In this document: positions 11,320 to 24,332 of the stretch, piece by piece
Position numbering within the stretch: the first letter of the stretch is position 1
Layout: the number at the start of each line of letters is the position of its first letter
From: Ignelater luminosus
Taxonomy: Eukaryota; Arthropoda; Insecta; Coleoptera; Elateridae
Direction: 5' to 3'
DNA: 64,000 bases
NCBI GenBank assembly: GCA_011009095.1
Contig: VTPC01089974.1
Location: 196,058-260,057, forward strand
Translations under genes and position numbers: made by a program
Notes under the pieces: generated by a model
Told to the model about the DNA's origin: nothing
Seen by the model: only the letters and a program-made list of their open reading frames with translations
The model's database searches: none

Positions 11320-12287
11320 TTTGAACTTGAATAACCGAAATAATTCTTTAATAAGATGATATTGCCTTTAAATTTCGTTTAGAATTAATATCAATCATTT
11401 GATTTTTTTACACAAGTGTCTAAAACACTTTGGGCAGTTGTGCTCAAAAATATCACTTTCGGTGTCTGTATCAGTGGTTGGTATCAATGTATCAAGAATC
11501 GCTACTTTTGACACGGGCGTAGAAAAAAGTTATTTTTTACTCTTGAAATATTAGTTTAAAAAATTTTTTATCTATCCTCAATTTTGATATTTTTTACGCA
11601 GACCAAATCGCCTATTAAACAAATACTACTGGGCTTTTCAGAACTTTTGTCTTCATAGAGCTTTTGCAAAGCACTAGTGCTCCACTTAGCACAGTTATGA
11701 AATCAACAGCACAAAATAGTAAATCTAGTGTTAGTAAATCTACTGTTTAGTTTAATACTTAGTTCAGGCAACATATGAGTATAAAGCGCAATTTAAAGAA
11801 TAACAGTTGAACATCGTTATTCTGGCATAAATCCAGATTTTTAGAATGTATTACTGTCTATTTATAGAGTGTGTTTTCGACTTGATAAATTATGTAAGTT
11901 TGCTACAGTTGGTTTTGGAAATCAGAAAAACATTTCTTTTTCACTACTGCCGTGAGACACACTGTATAATTAAATATGTAGCTAGAGGAAATACAATATT
12001 TACTTGCTACCTGAAGACATAAATTTCTTTGTATAAATTTGCTAACATTGGTAAATCATAACGTTTTGACACTTTTGTCGTTTATTCAGTATTAACCGGA
12101 AAAGTGTTCAGTAATTTTCTTTTACAGATTATCATTCAACAACATCTAAACAGATAGAATCTGCTCTTTATAGCAAACGGAGATGCAACAATTTCTTCTA
12201 AAATATGTGTAAAAATCTCGTTAACATTTTGTTTTGAAGAAATCGTTAACCAACATGAAGATGTAGATTTAGAGAAAAACAACATAA
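11320..12287. other. Intergenic, nothing recognised
   Basis: AT-rich, fully stopped in all frames apart from short chance ORFs. Confidence 0.5.
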
Positions 12288-12512
12288 ACAGGGTGTTTTA
12301 GTTTTCTAAGAACATAGGAATTTAAATATCTTTATTAAAAGTAATGTAAATAAATTACATATGTAATTTTTCATGAAACTTCATGATTTGACATTTTCAG
12401 AAACTATTTGTATGAATTACTCTTACTGTCTGTAGTTGACATAAGCAAATATTGATCCTGATAGTCTTTTCCCACATTAGAATTTCTATGTTCCTAGTGA
12501 CCAAAAACATCA
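12288..12512. mobile_element. MITE, ~225 bp, ends related to ACAGGGTGT
   Basis: The left end GGTGTTTTAGTTTTCTAAGA continuing into ACATAGGAATTT matches the reverse complement of the right end (TGTTTTTGGTCACTAGGAAC continuing into ATAGAAATT). The inverted repeats are about 32 bp with roughly six mismatches. The interior is AT-rich and non-coding. It starts with ACAGGGTGT, a motif found repeatedly in this window. The target duplication is not clear. Confidence 0.65.
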
Positions 12513-15500
12513 TAAATCAGCAATACCTTACTATCTAGATGAATACAGCCTTAGGAAATAAAATGTTTGGTTTAGTGGTAGGTACACGCGGGACAATTCC
12601 AAGACTTTTAGTAAACTTTTAGAAGTTATTTAAATTAGATAAAGAGACTTTAAAAACAAATTTAGTTTAATAAATGTTTTAAAATACTTAATTCAAATTT
12701 CTTGAAGTCATTGCTTTGAAATCTAATTTGTAATATAGTTAAGACTAATTAAGTATAAATTAGTATTTTTCTAAATGTAATCTCCTAATTGTGAAAAATA
12801 TTTATTCCGTTAATGAATAAATTATATATTGTGTAAGGAAGCGATACAGCTGTAAGTTGTGCCCAGATAAATAAACATCTCTAGTTTGTGTTCGACCTTT
12901 AAAAAAGTTTAATTTTACGTATTAACTTCCTTAGAGACTTGTAATTTACAAATTTCCGAGTACTCGAAAATAAATGTTTTGTTGATTTTTTTATAGAAAT
13001 AATGTTGCATGAATTTCTTGTAACATTTTAGAATTATGTGATAGATATCGTTACCAATGAAATATAATCTTGACTGAACTTTATACTAATGATTCAATAA
13101 AACGAAACCCTATTTAATTTGAAATTCTAATTATAATATAGAAAACTGAATAATCCAGTAATGCTAAAGATTAATTAATAACTAATTAATTAATTAAATG
13201 ATGAGAACCAACCTTGTACCATGCCAGTTGTAGAGCTAGACCACCAAGAGTTGTTTTGCTGCCTTTTTTCTATCCAAACCAGATGTTATAACCATTTTAT
13301 CGGCAATATTCACATACATTGCCATCGTGAAAAGACCATAGTATTGTTCATAAGTGTAGTAGTTAAATTCAATCAAGCTCCTTCTACTGAATGATTAAAG
13401 ATCATTTGTTTTTATAAATACGATACATACGTTTACTATACAATTGCTGTACGTGGCGATTTTACTTTGCAATTTGCATTGGTTTTTTTTAAACATAACT
13501 TTTATTTACGCTGATTTTATGTTTAATAATTATTAGAATTGTATTTGAAATTTTTAATGCCAAGTTTTTCATAACCGAAGAGTAATAAAGATATAAACTA
13601 TCGGTAGTATTAACTTTTATTTTAAATCGATGCAAGCATTTTTCAAACAATGAATCTTTTACAGAACTGTTACTACAAACACAAGATTCTACATAATTAA
13701 CTAATTTTCCTAAACTTAGTTTATTTATTTTTCTATTTACATCAACACCAATAAATTACAAAAACATTTTTAAAACAGAATTACCCAATGGTTTTAGATT
13801 TAAATATTGCTACAGATCCAAGAGCATCACTTAACTTTACCTTCTTTCTAAATAGAAATCAGAAATACTCGATTATCAGAAAATATTAATTTCCTTCGTA
13901 TCGATCGAATTAAAAATATTAATTTTTGTACTAACAAGTATATTTTTTAAATTCATTCAAGTTTTGTATTTTTCAGAAATTTTTGATTGACACCAAGATG
14001 CAAGCAATTACGTATGTAATGAGATAATCATAGAAAGAAATATTTTTCAAACTCATCCTTTACTCTAATAGAGGACTGAACAAGATGATTTCAGATAAAA
14101 GGTAACGACAGTTCAAACACAAAGTTCGCTGTTCATCTAATGGAAATCGTTGCGGAAGTAAACGAGGTTATCGCATTGGACAGTCAGGAAATGTGGATGC
14201 CTTTTAAAATAAACAGTATCAAAGGCTGTTTAATTAGGAGGATCTACTCATATTAATAAAATGACTTGTTTATTACAATAAAAACTGATTTATTAGTGAA
14301 CAAAATTATTTAAACAAAATTACAGGTGATTATTATTATTATCATTGAATCATATAAGTATGTTAACGTATACTTCTAAAGTATTAGCAAAGTCATTGTC
14401 AGAAATATTTAATTATACGAACATGTAACAAAATTGTCACTTAATTCGTTAAATGAAGCATAACAACACCTACTAAGCACTAGGCAAGAAGACTACACCA
14501 GAATCTTTTCGTTTATAAACAGCAAAGTTTCTACCATGCTAGCATATGGTTACAAAATTCATCTCATTTAGGTAAACCATTAAAAAATAGATTGATAACG
14601 AATCCTTCCTTTTTGGATCAAGGTATTCAATAACAGTAACTATTAAAAATTATTTTAGAAGATATGAGAAGAAAAAAAGCGAAAAGGGAATGTAAAAACA
14701 AAAAACGAAAACAAAGCAAAAGGAATTGAAAAGAAGAATCTGAACGAAAATACTTAAAATCACAGTAATTGTGGATTGCAAATTCAATGCAACACAATTC
14801 AATCGTTTTTAAAATAATTAGTTATTTTCTATTTAGACCATACACGATTTTACTGACATCAGATAAGTATAAACTTCCTTACTACTACGGATAATAATGT
14901 TTCCAAATAATTTAGTTTTCATTTTGTGCGAATTAAAACCGTTCGAAATTTCTTAAATTTCAAACATTTTCTTGTTTGAAGCATATGTATTGCAGAGGGT
15001 TTTAATCAAAGTAGGTATGAGATTTTTAAATGAAGTCGTTTCTTACTTATACCTGTTCAGATTATAAGAAAAAAAAGATTCCTTTCAAAAGATTATGTTT
15101 TTGAAGGACATATAAATTAAAATCACTTATATTAGATATTACACACGTCATCCTTGAGATCTTTACCCTCAAATTAATTTTAACAGACTTATATTATTAA
15201 CAAATTGTAGAATTTCAACCCAAGTTCAATGCTCGAAATATTAATTTTTAATGATAAAAAATAAACAAATACAGGAAATTGCACTATAAGGATGAACGCT
15301 GCAGGTATAACAACAAAGCATTTGACGCGATGCGGGTTTGTAGTATACGACAGCATTGAAATCACCGGGAATGCCAGTGAGAGGTCGATAATTAAGGATT
15401 AGTTAAACTTATACTATGATGATCCAGCACCAAATAATAATATTCCAGGTTCCTTTGAGCTTTCTCAATTCAAATTAGAAATTTTGTTGATTTTGCAACG

Positions 15501-15699
15501 ATCTCTTCAACTTTATGAAAAGGTCACGCCTTAAGTTATTTTTAGTATCTTCCTGAGTAAACGAAACGGAAAGTGTTACACCTGTTTCGTGAACTTCATA
15601 ACCGCCGAGATAAAGCGTTGTGTTATTATTCTGATATAATCGTGGTGTGTTTATTTTATTAGTTGTTTGAGTATGAATAATAACTTATTAAATAATAAT
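12513..15699. other. AT-rich intergenic, nothing recognised
   Basis: No ORF of note. The stretch 14,100-14,210 is slightly less AT-rich and can be read as a Cys/Arg-rich open stretch, but without start, splice signals or a known motif. Confidence 0.45.
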
Positions 15700-15990
15700 C
15701 ATATCTGAAATGCGTTTTCAGACGAAGCGTGAAGACGAGACTGGTAAGGCGTGGACACGGTGCTGACAATAAAAATCAAGTGCACGTAGATGTACGATGT
15801 AGGTACAGTAATTACAATAAGCTATGATCGGCGCGACCGCCGAGGCCATGTCTGACAAAGGCAACAAACCGGTCTGGGGCCGCCTGACTTTTTACCACAC
15901 GCTACTTTTATTTTCATTCTTCTATAGCGTCCTCCCTCCCCTCTAAGCGCAGCCGGCATCAGAATACCTGGCCAGTCGACGGTTAGTCAA
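15700..15990 (+). promoter_or_regulatory. GC-rich island, likely promoter region
   Basis: After 15 kb of AT-rich sequence, base composition changes sharply here. There are several CpGs (GGCGCGACCGCCGAGG near 15,830), a C-rich tract CCTCCCTCCCCTC near 15,931, and Inr-like words AGTCAAGTTAGT near 15,983. No TATA box stands at a suitable distance. In insects with AT-rich genomes such islands commonly mark promoters and first exons. The strand is inferred from the splice donor at 16,123. Confidence 0.45.
15848..15946 (+). CDS. Small ORF, 32 codons, in the GC-rich island
   Basis: ATG in a good context (gaggccATGtc) opens a 32-codon frame starting MSDKGNKPVWGRLTFYHTLL and ending in a hydrophobic LLLFSFFYSVLPPL stretch. 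It uses many C/G-ending codons at the start. It could be an upstream ORF in a 5' leader, a short membrane microprotein, or chance. No homologue is known to me. Confidence 0.25.
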   Translation: MSDKGNKPVWGRLTFYHTLLLFSFFYSVLPPL

Positions 15991-16122
15991 GTTAGTGTCC
16001 AATCTGCTAGTTTCTTCAAGTTTATCAGCTTTTCTGTAACTTATTCCGATAAAATTCGCCCAAGCGGGAAAAAATTACGACAGTGAAAGTGTCCTCCATA
16101 TCCGGTTGCAAAGCTGTGTCTG
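15950..16122 (+). other. Candidate first exon ending in a strong splice donor
   Basis: The GC-richer tract ends abruptly at GTGTCTG|GTGAGT (donor at 16,123), after which the sequence returns to intron-like AT-rich DNA. No ATG lies in the last 130 bases in a useful frame, so it would be mostly 5' untranslated. The 5' limit is uncertain. If real, the next exons must lie thousands of bases downstream; the best candidates are at 31,072, 45,868, 51,442 and 52,099. Confidence 0.45.
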
Positions 16123-16434
16123 GTGAGTTATCTTTTTATATGAAGTATCACTCAAGTGATTATTGTCTTCCGCTACTTATACTATACACTTACTGTCATA
16201 TACAATAAACATCATTAACCTGAAGTTCTAGAAGTTCCACTCGATGATTTTTAATTTATCAACTACGTTAATTTTCCTTTTTAATACACGATTCCAAATC
16301 TTATTATAAATAGCAAAAATGATAAGAGCAATATTTAAGAATTTCTAAAGATAATCTTGACACCTGCAATAACAATTAAAAGAAAAGTGGTTGAAAACTT
16401 GATAGTTTTATCATTTTATTATTTGATTAGTATA
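16123..16434 (+). other. Intron-like AT-rich sequence
   Basis: Begins with the GTGAGT donor; otherwise featureless. Confidence 0.35.
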
Positions 16435-16701
16435 TTAATTTCCATTAGCATAATAATGCCGAGTAGTCGGGGCACTTGTCAGGTGGGGTTGGCCTCTCAA
16501 GGTCAGGTGTGCCAGGCAATAACCTGGCGTTGATCGCAGGGGAAGGGCGCCGTCGCGGTTTACGTTTAATATTTCTACCCTTTCAATGGCAACGCGCATG
16601 TGCCACTTGTTAAACTGATGACGCGCATGCGAAGATAAATGAAACCAATTATATACTGTCTGAATTGTCTTACCGCCATATATTTTTTTTCTATAACGCA
16701 T
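16435..16701 (-). other. Second GC-rich island with an 88-codon minus-strand ORF
   Basis: About 180 bases (16,450-16,640) are GC-rich and CpG-containing. A minus-strand frame is open for 88 codons from an ATG at 16,701, with a basic start and a Pro/Thr/Arg-rich end, but no recognised domain. GACGCGCATGCGAAG near 16,620 resembles the NRF1/Ewg site GCGCATGCGC, and AACGCGCATGTGCC near 16,590 is a weaker copy. CCAGGCAATAACCTGG (near 16,512) is a small inverted repeat. A regulatory island or bidirectional promoter partner of the 15.9-16.1 kb exon seems likelier than a gene. Confidence 0.3.
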
Positions 16702-19220
16702 TATAACTTATAACCAATAAAATATAATTTACTGTGGTTTTGCCACGAGAAACAAGAGAACAATGACTTTAGTGTGCAAGAACAATAGAACTATTAAATG
16801 AAGCATTTTGAATATAAAATTCCAAGAATCCATACTTATAAAAATATCTGATGGAATTTATAATTAAGTGAAGTCGTTAGTTTTTTCTGGAGACGTTACC
16901 TACAAGATATGCCTAGTAAAAACAAGAGAAAATGCTCAAAATTGTTTTTCAGGTATTTCGTCTAGTTAACTGTAACAATTTTTAATTATTTATACTGATT
17001 ATAATGTATGTAATAAGATTAGCTAGATTCCTAAAATAATCTAGATGAAATTTTTTTTCTGTGATTGGAATCGATAAATTAGTATTTCTAGTTTTTAACA
17101 TGTTAATGCTTTATGGGTTTCACTTATAAAGAAATTGGTGGCAGTTGCGATAACTACTGACTTCTATTCCGAACATAACCCAAAACTGTTTAAGATCTAA
17201 ACTGTAGCTTTATGACTTTTTGCTACGGCCATCGAATTGTTAAGTCATGGAATTACTTTTTATTTTTATATTTCGATATTTTTACTTTCTATAATAAGAT
17301 TTTTAATCTCGTTTGGAATTTACACATACAAAGAAAGAAGCACCAAATAGTATGATTTTATACATATTGACATTTCTTTGAATAACCACTTTTTGTGTTG
17401 AAATTTGTTTCTTACACTTATAAGAGCTACGGCTATAATTATCTACTTTGCTTATAAATTGGAATCTAGAACCTTACTTTTGTTTATTTGTCTGATTTAG
17501 AATATGTGTACTCAATCTTTCTTTACAGAACAAACTAGTTTTTGATCTCATCTACAGATATTTCCGGTATCTATATCATTTCTTTGATTTACTGTTGATA
17601 TCTACCATTCTCTGCAGGTATGATTTTATTTCATTCTTGCCCTTTCAGCATAAGCACATTTGAAACTATTTGTGAAAACACTACAAACTAATGTTATTGA
17701 TTTTTTACTTTTTTTGCCTGAAAGGTCACCTAAGATATTTTGTTATTTTGGAAAATGTTTGTTTCTTAAGATCCGTAAAACAATTTATTCGTTATTAAAA
17801 TGTGTTATTTCCAACAAATAAGTAAATTGGAGATTTCTATGAATCTCGGACTTTATCAAAACCAGTTATCAGCTCATATAACTTTTATTTTGCTGTCGCT
17901 ACTGTAGTTAGATAAATTCGTTTCTTGCCATCACTTTTTCAAGCACTACGCAAAAGAGCTTGGATTGGATTACAGAGAATTTTCTATTTCTTTGTACTAG
18001 AACTTTGTAAAGACCAAACCAATTATTTTTTGTCAGGTAGAAATTTGAGAAGAAACTAGTAAGCAAAGAATGTTTCATGGGACCCTCCTTTAAAATTTAA
18101 ATTAAAAATAGTAGGATTAATCCCAAAAGTAAAACGCACAATGCAGTCACCACCAAGAGGAAAATGAAGATACAACAAGAAAATATTTCATATTAAAGAA
18201 AGGAGATAAGGAAAAGGTTTTGCAAGACCAATTGAGTAAAATCGCAAACAACTCAATTATGCCAAGTAATTAAAACCAAATAAATAAAAGAAAAATTTTC
18301 CAGATAACGATATCCCTACCGTCATCGAGAAATAAATGCATACATCCGCCAACAACTTGTTAGCTAGCCCTAATGCATTATCTGCTGAGTGATTAAAGAC
18401 AGATTGACGCGCAATTACTTCAAGAATTCATAAAATTATTAGCGATTCACTGGTACGGAATGTAGAAAATGATTTTTATAGAAATAGTTGTTTTTCTAAC
18501 TACGGCACATCATGCATTGATGAAATAGTGGGGAGTTGCCAAACTAGATTTATAAATCAAGGAAAACAACTATCATAGGTAATTATGTTTTATACAAGAT
18601 AAACTCAGAAAGCGCTAGGAAATGCGATGCACCAGTCCGTTACTGGTTTATCTGTGAAAGTCAATTCGAGGGAAACCATGTCAAACTGTGAAAGTAGAAA
18701 GATAGCTATATAGAAGAGTCAGTCACAAACCAAAGAAATGATGTTGACATTACACAAACTGGAATTTGATCTTGCATGAATTTTTTCTCCGTGCTGTTAC
18801 GAATAAGCGAAACTAGTCGGGATAAGCAAAGGTTAGATAGGCCAATGCCCGTTAATATACATACGATACAGCGGTAATAGAAAACGATTTTGAATATCTT
18901 GTTCTTTTGACTTGCTTGTAAGAAGTATTGTAACTGCTCAACAAAATATTGAAATTCAGATCAGAAACTGGATGTACAGACTGTGACATTGGATGTAAAG
19001 GTTTTGGACAGTGCATGAAGAAAAGTGATGGGAACATCAATTATATTTTACAGTTAACTACCTACGAGATCTTTAATTAAGGCATGAAGTTCATTCATAA
19101 ATTGATTTTATAATGTAATACAAATGCACATTAACTATACATAATGATAAATTAGCTATTAAACTTCGTTTAGTATTACATAGTACAAATGAACTATTAT
19201 TTACCGCATTAAATTCATTT

Positions 19221-19240
19221 AATTAAATTTAAATTTAATT
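19221..19240. repeat. 20-bp perfect AT palindrome
   Basis: AATTAAATTTAAATTTAATT is its own reverse complement. In this base composition it may be chance. Confidence 0.6.
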
Positions 19241-19388
19241 TAATTAATCCGTTTAAGTCATTCGCGTTTGCCACTGAGTGAGTATTATATGAATTGTAAA
19301 TAATGTCTATACTCTATAGTATATTATAGAATATGCATGAAGAAGCTGATGACAATGTTGTAAATGATATGGATCATCATTTTACATT

Positions 19389-19399
19389 GGGGGGGGGGG
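19389..19399 (+). repeat. G11 homopolymer
   Basis: Eleven G in a row in very AT-rich surroundings; its length may be affected by sequencing error. Confidence 0.8.
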
Positions 19400-22319
19400 A
19401 AGAAACAAAAAATACATTTTGATATACATCAAATGCAGAAGATGTTTAAACTTAAATGTTTTATCATAGACAGAGTACAGTTCATCTTCATGGTAACTAC
19501 GTATGTTTTGATTTGCTTCTAAATTTCTCTGCTATTATCTAAAATTTATATTGTACTTTTGATCCATACCATATCAAGTTCTATATCAAAATCTGTGTTT
19601 TTGTAAAAATCATTTTTTCTTGTTTTCACTGATTAGAGTTATCATATCTAATCTACTTCTAGCCGTAAGGTATAATCTGTATCTTTACGTATTGACTTTC
19701 CTGTGTTTTCGAGATGGAGCCCTACTTCCAAGTATTTTAATATTTTCTGTAGAGAAAGCAACAGAAAGAACTTTTATATATTGTTTTAGGTTGGACTTCC
19801 ACCGTCTTCTATTGATGATACACACATGGTACTACAAAATTTCCATTTTATATCCAAACACACCTTTAGAAGTGTTTTTTTACCGTGTATTCTCAGTATA
19901 CTAAAATAAAATATGAAAATTAAGGAACAATTTGTTAAAAGTAAACCTTAACATTTTAATACTATTTGGTATAATAACTAACTAGGAGCCAGCTGTTCAC
20001 ACAAGGTTACCTATTAATAGAAAGATCATAACCGTAATAAAATTGTGGAATTAGAAAACATAATTTTAATATTACATTAATTAATTTATTTATTTATTTC
20101 ATGTGGAGATTGAACTGGGGTTTTCTTAAATGTTGTTTTTAATTTGTTTTTCATGGTGAATACCTATAGAAGGTAAAATACAGGTAAATAATTTCAATTC
20201 AAATTCTACAAATCACGAATCATATAAAAAGCTACGTTACTCACAAAAGCTGGTGCATATAGATAATGATAGATAGATAAAGCTGAAACCAGGGATGAAA
20301 CTAAAGAAGTTTTTATAAAACTCTCTGTATCATCCAATAGAGTACTGGAGAAAAGTTTCTATTTTACACATTTAGGACATAGATCTATTAATTTAATTAA
20401 GTGGAGAAAGTTATCTACTTATAGACAACCATAGATCCGCTATGAAGAATGAGAATTTTCAACCTGGAAAATTGCTTTTACTTTTAAAAGATACAAAAAC
20501 ATTAAAAATAATGATTAGTAGAGGTATAATAACGAAAATGGTTATACACCAGTTGAATTTTCAGTCCCCTTTTCTGATCGACTATCTATAGGGTATTGCA
20601 CTTATATTAAAGAATCTCTGTCATTTCCGATCAAACCAGAAACTAGAAGAATGTGATTCCTCCCAGTATGGCTTTTAATTAGGTATCCTAGTGTCAGCTA
20701 TTACTCTAAGTATCTGCTGATTTTTATAGAGTGTATAACAGATGAACAACTAAGATCAAATATTTCCCAATTTGTACAGACTGGATAAAACTTTTGTTCG
20801 TTAAACTTATTTTACAGTGTTTTCCTTACAAGGATAGGTTGTCATAAGCATAAATGAATATTAGGAAATTGCTTCCAATTTTAGATTGAGTATGCATAAT
20901 TTTTAAATTACTTATGCTAAACATCTAACGATGAGGTGTTACTTACCTATATTTAGATGTGCGAATTTTAATAATCAATTTAGTTTCTTCTTTACGTTAT
21001 CATGGATTTCTCGGTTAAACTTTGTACTGTTGCATTAAGAAGTTTTTAATATCGTACTGTATGAATTACAGTTATAAAGAAATCTTCTGTTTTATAGCCA
21101 CGCACACCCAGCCAATCTAATAATGAATTTCAAGTAATCACAGGTATTAACAAAATAAAAGTTTCTATCATGTTATTAAGAATTGTCTGACATGAGAGTA
21201 CAAATATCATTTTTATTATAAATACATTTTTACTGTTTCTCAATTGCATACATTAATCAAAGACGCTTTTTTAGATATGTATATTGTAAAAACTTAGGTA
21301 AATAACAGCATTTAACATAAACCAACTAAACGATTAATGAGATATATTTTATTCCAACCATTATTATTTAATAATTAAACTTAACCACAGGCAAAATGAC
21401 TATATCAAAATTAAGTACTATTATATTATGTTGTACTTGACACCTGCTCTATGCTATTTAGAAAACTTAAATAACGATTATTTCCTTTTATAATATCTTA
21501 TTAGAATACTAGATCTTTCAACTGTACACAGCACTTACAGATAAAACGTGATAGAAAATTACTAGTTACACACAGAATAATGTTTGGTTTTCATGTTTTA
21601 CACTTCTGGTTAATCGTTGGAATAAAATGTCAGCCGTGGTTGTAATTACGACAGATGCCAGAGGGTAATTACAGATGACCAGCTGTACTGCAGTGTGAAA
21701 ATCAAAACTACTAATAAGTTTGATGACAACGCGTCAACCTTTTAAAACTTTACTTATGTATATTAAATGTATGTCATTTAAGATTTCAGTGTGCAATAGT
21801 GCTTAGAAGATATCTGTTATCTTTTCAAGTTAAATCATCACTTTGATTAGAACATTCAATTCCGTAACATGAAATATTGCATAAGATGCTTACATTAAAG
21901 AAAGTACTTCGAGGTTCATTATACATTCGTATAATATTCTTTTGAGGTTTTGTCAATCAAAATATCCATATGCAGTGGGATTGCCAAGGCTAAAACAAAG
22001 ATTTCACGCCGCGTCGCGCCGCCACCGATTAATTTATTTGTTTTTTTTTTAAATAAAATAACTTTTATATCTAACAGCTAACACTTTTGAGTGTTTTCCA
22101 TAACCTGATTTAGTTTCAGATGCATTGTTTAATTGAGATATGAGACAGTGTTTTTAAATAATATTTGTTTAATATTGAGAACGAGCTGTAGTTGTTTATC
22201 AAATCAAGTATGATGAAGATACCTTAATGCAAGCTGCAATTCCAATGTTTTTCAATATCTTGTTACTAGTTAACACTATGTTTACCTAGTTGATTATTTC
22301 GTATATCTCTTGTTTGGAT

Positions 22320-22590
22320 TTTCAGCGAAAGTCGCCACGTTACGAATTTCCAAATTTTGAAACAAACCAAATCAGATTTGGTGTGTTGTTCAGTTATTTA
22401 AAAGTTATTTGTATGCAGCAGACGTTGATTATCTGTTTTAAAACTGGTTAGCAGCAATTCAGGATTTCAGCGAAAGTCACTACATTATGCATCTGGGAAT
22501 TCTGAAGCAAAGCATGACTGCTATCACTTGCCGGAAGAAGATATTAGATTCAGTGAATTGTTCAAAGTTACTCAAAACACAATATTGTGT
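22320..22590 (+). repeat. Diverged direct duplication beginning TTTCAGCGAAAGTC
   Basis: Two units start with TTTCAGCGAAAGTC at 22,320 and 22,465, 145 bases apart. They stay alignable for about 50 bases and again later (a CAGTT/CAGTG and AAAGTTA block). Both can be read from the same frame as FQRKS then H/R-Y, then N-x-E, and later IRF with LF and KV, so a repeated coding unit is possible; each unit also starts like a splice acceptor. No family is recognised. Codon-scale similarity could also be left from a tandem DNA repeat. Confidence 0.4.
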
Positions 22591-23201
22591 CCAACAGTTT
22601 TTAGCTGTCTGACCTAGAATTAATTAATTAGCAATAATATATTGTTTAGAAATGTTTCATTATATTAAATAATTACCCATTAGAGACCACTTTAATTTTT
22701 TGGAAGTTATCTTGTATCCCAAAAAATGAAAATTAGTTGCAAAAGCTTTCATTGTTAGATATTTAGGAATTGATCGATACTGGGAGAAGTTGGTTCTGCT
22801 TTGACTTTATACCAGGCATGGTAACTCTTAGCTCACAACAGACTATCAATTTTCGCTATTGCATCATTGATATCGTAAATGTGAGGAACCTAATATTATA
22901 ACTCATTAACTTTATTTAACACGCTAAGAAAACTATTAGGGACTTTGTTTCATTTTTGTGTATGGGTTGGTAAAGTTTTTTGCAGGCTTTTGAGGTATTT
23001 AGTAAATCTTGTTTGTTTAGGATAGTCACTATGCTCCAATTAATATTAGTAATTTTACAGTATGATGCCAAAGGATGTCGTGCCTAGAATTATTTATAGT
23101 TTATGTGCTGAGAAAACACATTCAATACGATCTGAATCAAATTTGCGTTTCTACTCTACCGAATCAAAGTCTAATGATTGCAGAATTTCATCAATTAAAA
23201 A

Positions 23202-24332
23202 AATTATTTGAAAAGTGGATTAAATTTCTCGTCATTGGCTGTATAACACAATGCCTTGCATTTTATCTTAAGTATAATAAATTGCTGTAAAGTTGAAAGT
23301 TGTTGTTTCAAGATGTGAAGAAAGTCAACTTTGCGCATTTGTATCATCTTGTTCTGACGATTCTGGTATCACATTAATTTCTCTCCGTTGATACCGCATG
23401 CTAAACCTTTTTGCAGCTTATGACGTAAGTAAATCTGTAGTGGGTTCTCCGTCTATTGATAACCAAGCAATGTAACATACTTCGCTTGATGGTATATTAT
23501 TCAAAAGTTTTTTGCCTAGTAGTTTCATTAACAGATCGAGTTTTAACGATCTGAGGTACCTGAGTTGGTACATTGCTCAGATCTACCTAAAATTCTCTAT
23601 CGAACAATAGCAAATTCCAATTTACGCCCATAAGAAAAAAATACACTTGATGATGGTATTGGGAAATATGAAAATCTGAATATGCGTCAAGTAATAGAGA
23701 CAAAAAGGTGCCCGAGTAAGTCTTCTCTGATTTTAGAAATTTCCAATAATAAGGAAGTTTTCGCCAAAAAGTGAAAATTGAAAAACTTTTCTTTTTGATG
23801 TTATCCCAAAAGGGAAGGGAGTCAATATTCAACCTACTTTGCATCTTTTATATCTTTAGAGATCCCAATGATGAGCCTCGAATTTGAATAAATTTTACAT
23901 TAGAACCGCTTTGAATTAGATTTTCTAAATTGTTAATTTTCACACTTCCTCAAAATATAAACGAATACAACTTGAAAGTGGTTTAAACAATAATATGTAA
24001 AAATATATGAAAAAATAGGGGCATCGGTGCGAAGACAGTGTAGCCCACTATCGGGAAGCCTCTGTTGTTAGGGGCGCCCTGGCTAAACGGCTTGACACAC
24101 ATGTTTTTCAAAACTACCATTGAAAAGCTGGATAATTATACGAAAAGTTTTATTTAAACCAAAATTCTCAAAAGAAGTTATTTCAAGGTGAGAAACCAGC
24201 TTAAACATAAACGCTGTCTTTGTTCCTAGTACATACATGCACTTTACAGTGATTTACCGTATTTAAGATAAAATGCAAGGCATTATGTTATATACCCATT
24301 GGCGAAAAATTGAATCTACTTTTCAAATTATT
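23202..24332. repeat. Inverted repeat pair, ~92-bp arms
   Basis: Arm 23,202-23,293 and arm 24,241-24,332 are reverse complements at about 80% by eye, sharing ATGCCTTGCATTTTATCTTA and ATTATTTGAAAAGT. The plus-strand ORF at 23,075-23,290 overlaps the left arm and is not supported as a gene. Together with the direct repeat just downstream of each arm this looks like two copies of one element, one with part of it flipped. Confidence 0.7.

Larger units (their letters stand above)
16702..22319. other. AT-rich stretch, intron or intergenic
   Basis: No supported exon. Longer ORFs (94 codons at 19,620-19,904, 62 at 18,852-19,040) are rich in Phe, Tyr, Leu and Ile and show no motif. Acceptor-like tracts (for example cttctttacag at 17,527) lack matching donors. 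Confidence 0.45.

Noticed and set aside
16500-16560. ACCTGGCG stretch resembling the 5'-splice-site-binding start of U1 snRNA
   Set aside because: Similarity ends after about 10 bases; the stem-loops and Sm site of U1 are absent.
23075-23290. 71-codon plus-strand ORF
   Set aside because: Half of it is a repeat arm that occurs inverted at 24.24-24.33 kb with stops.
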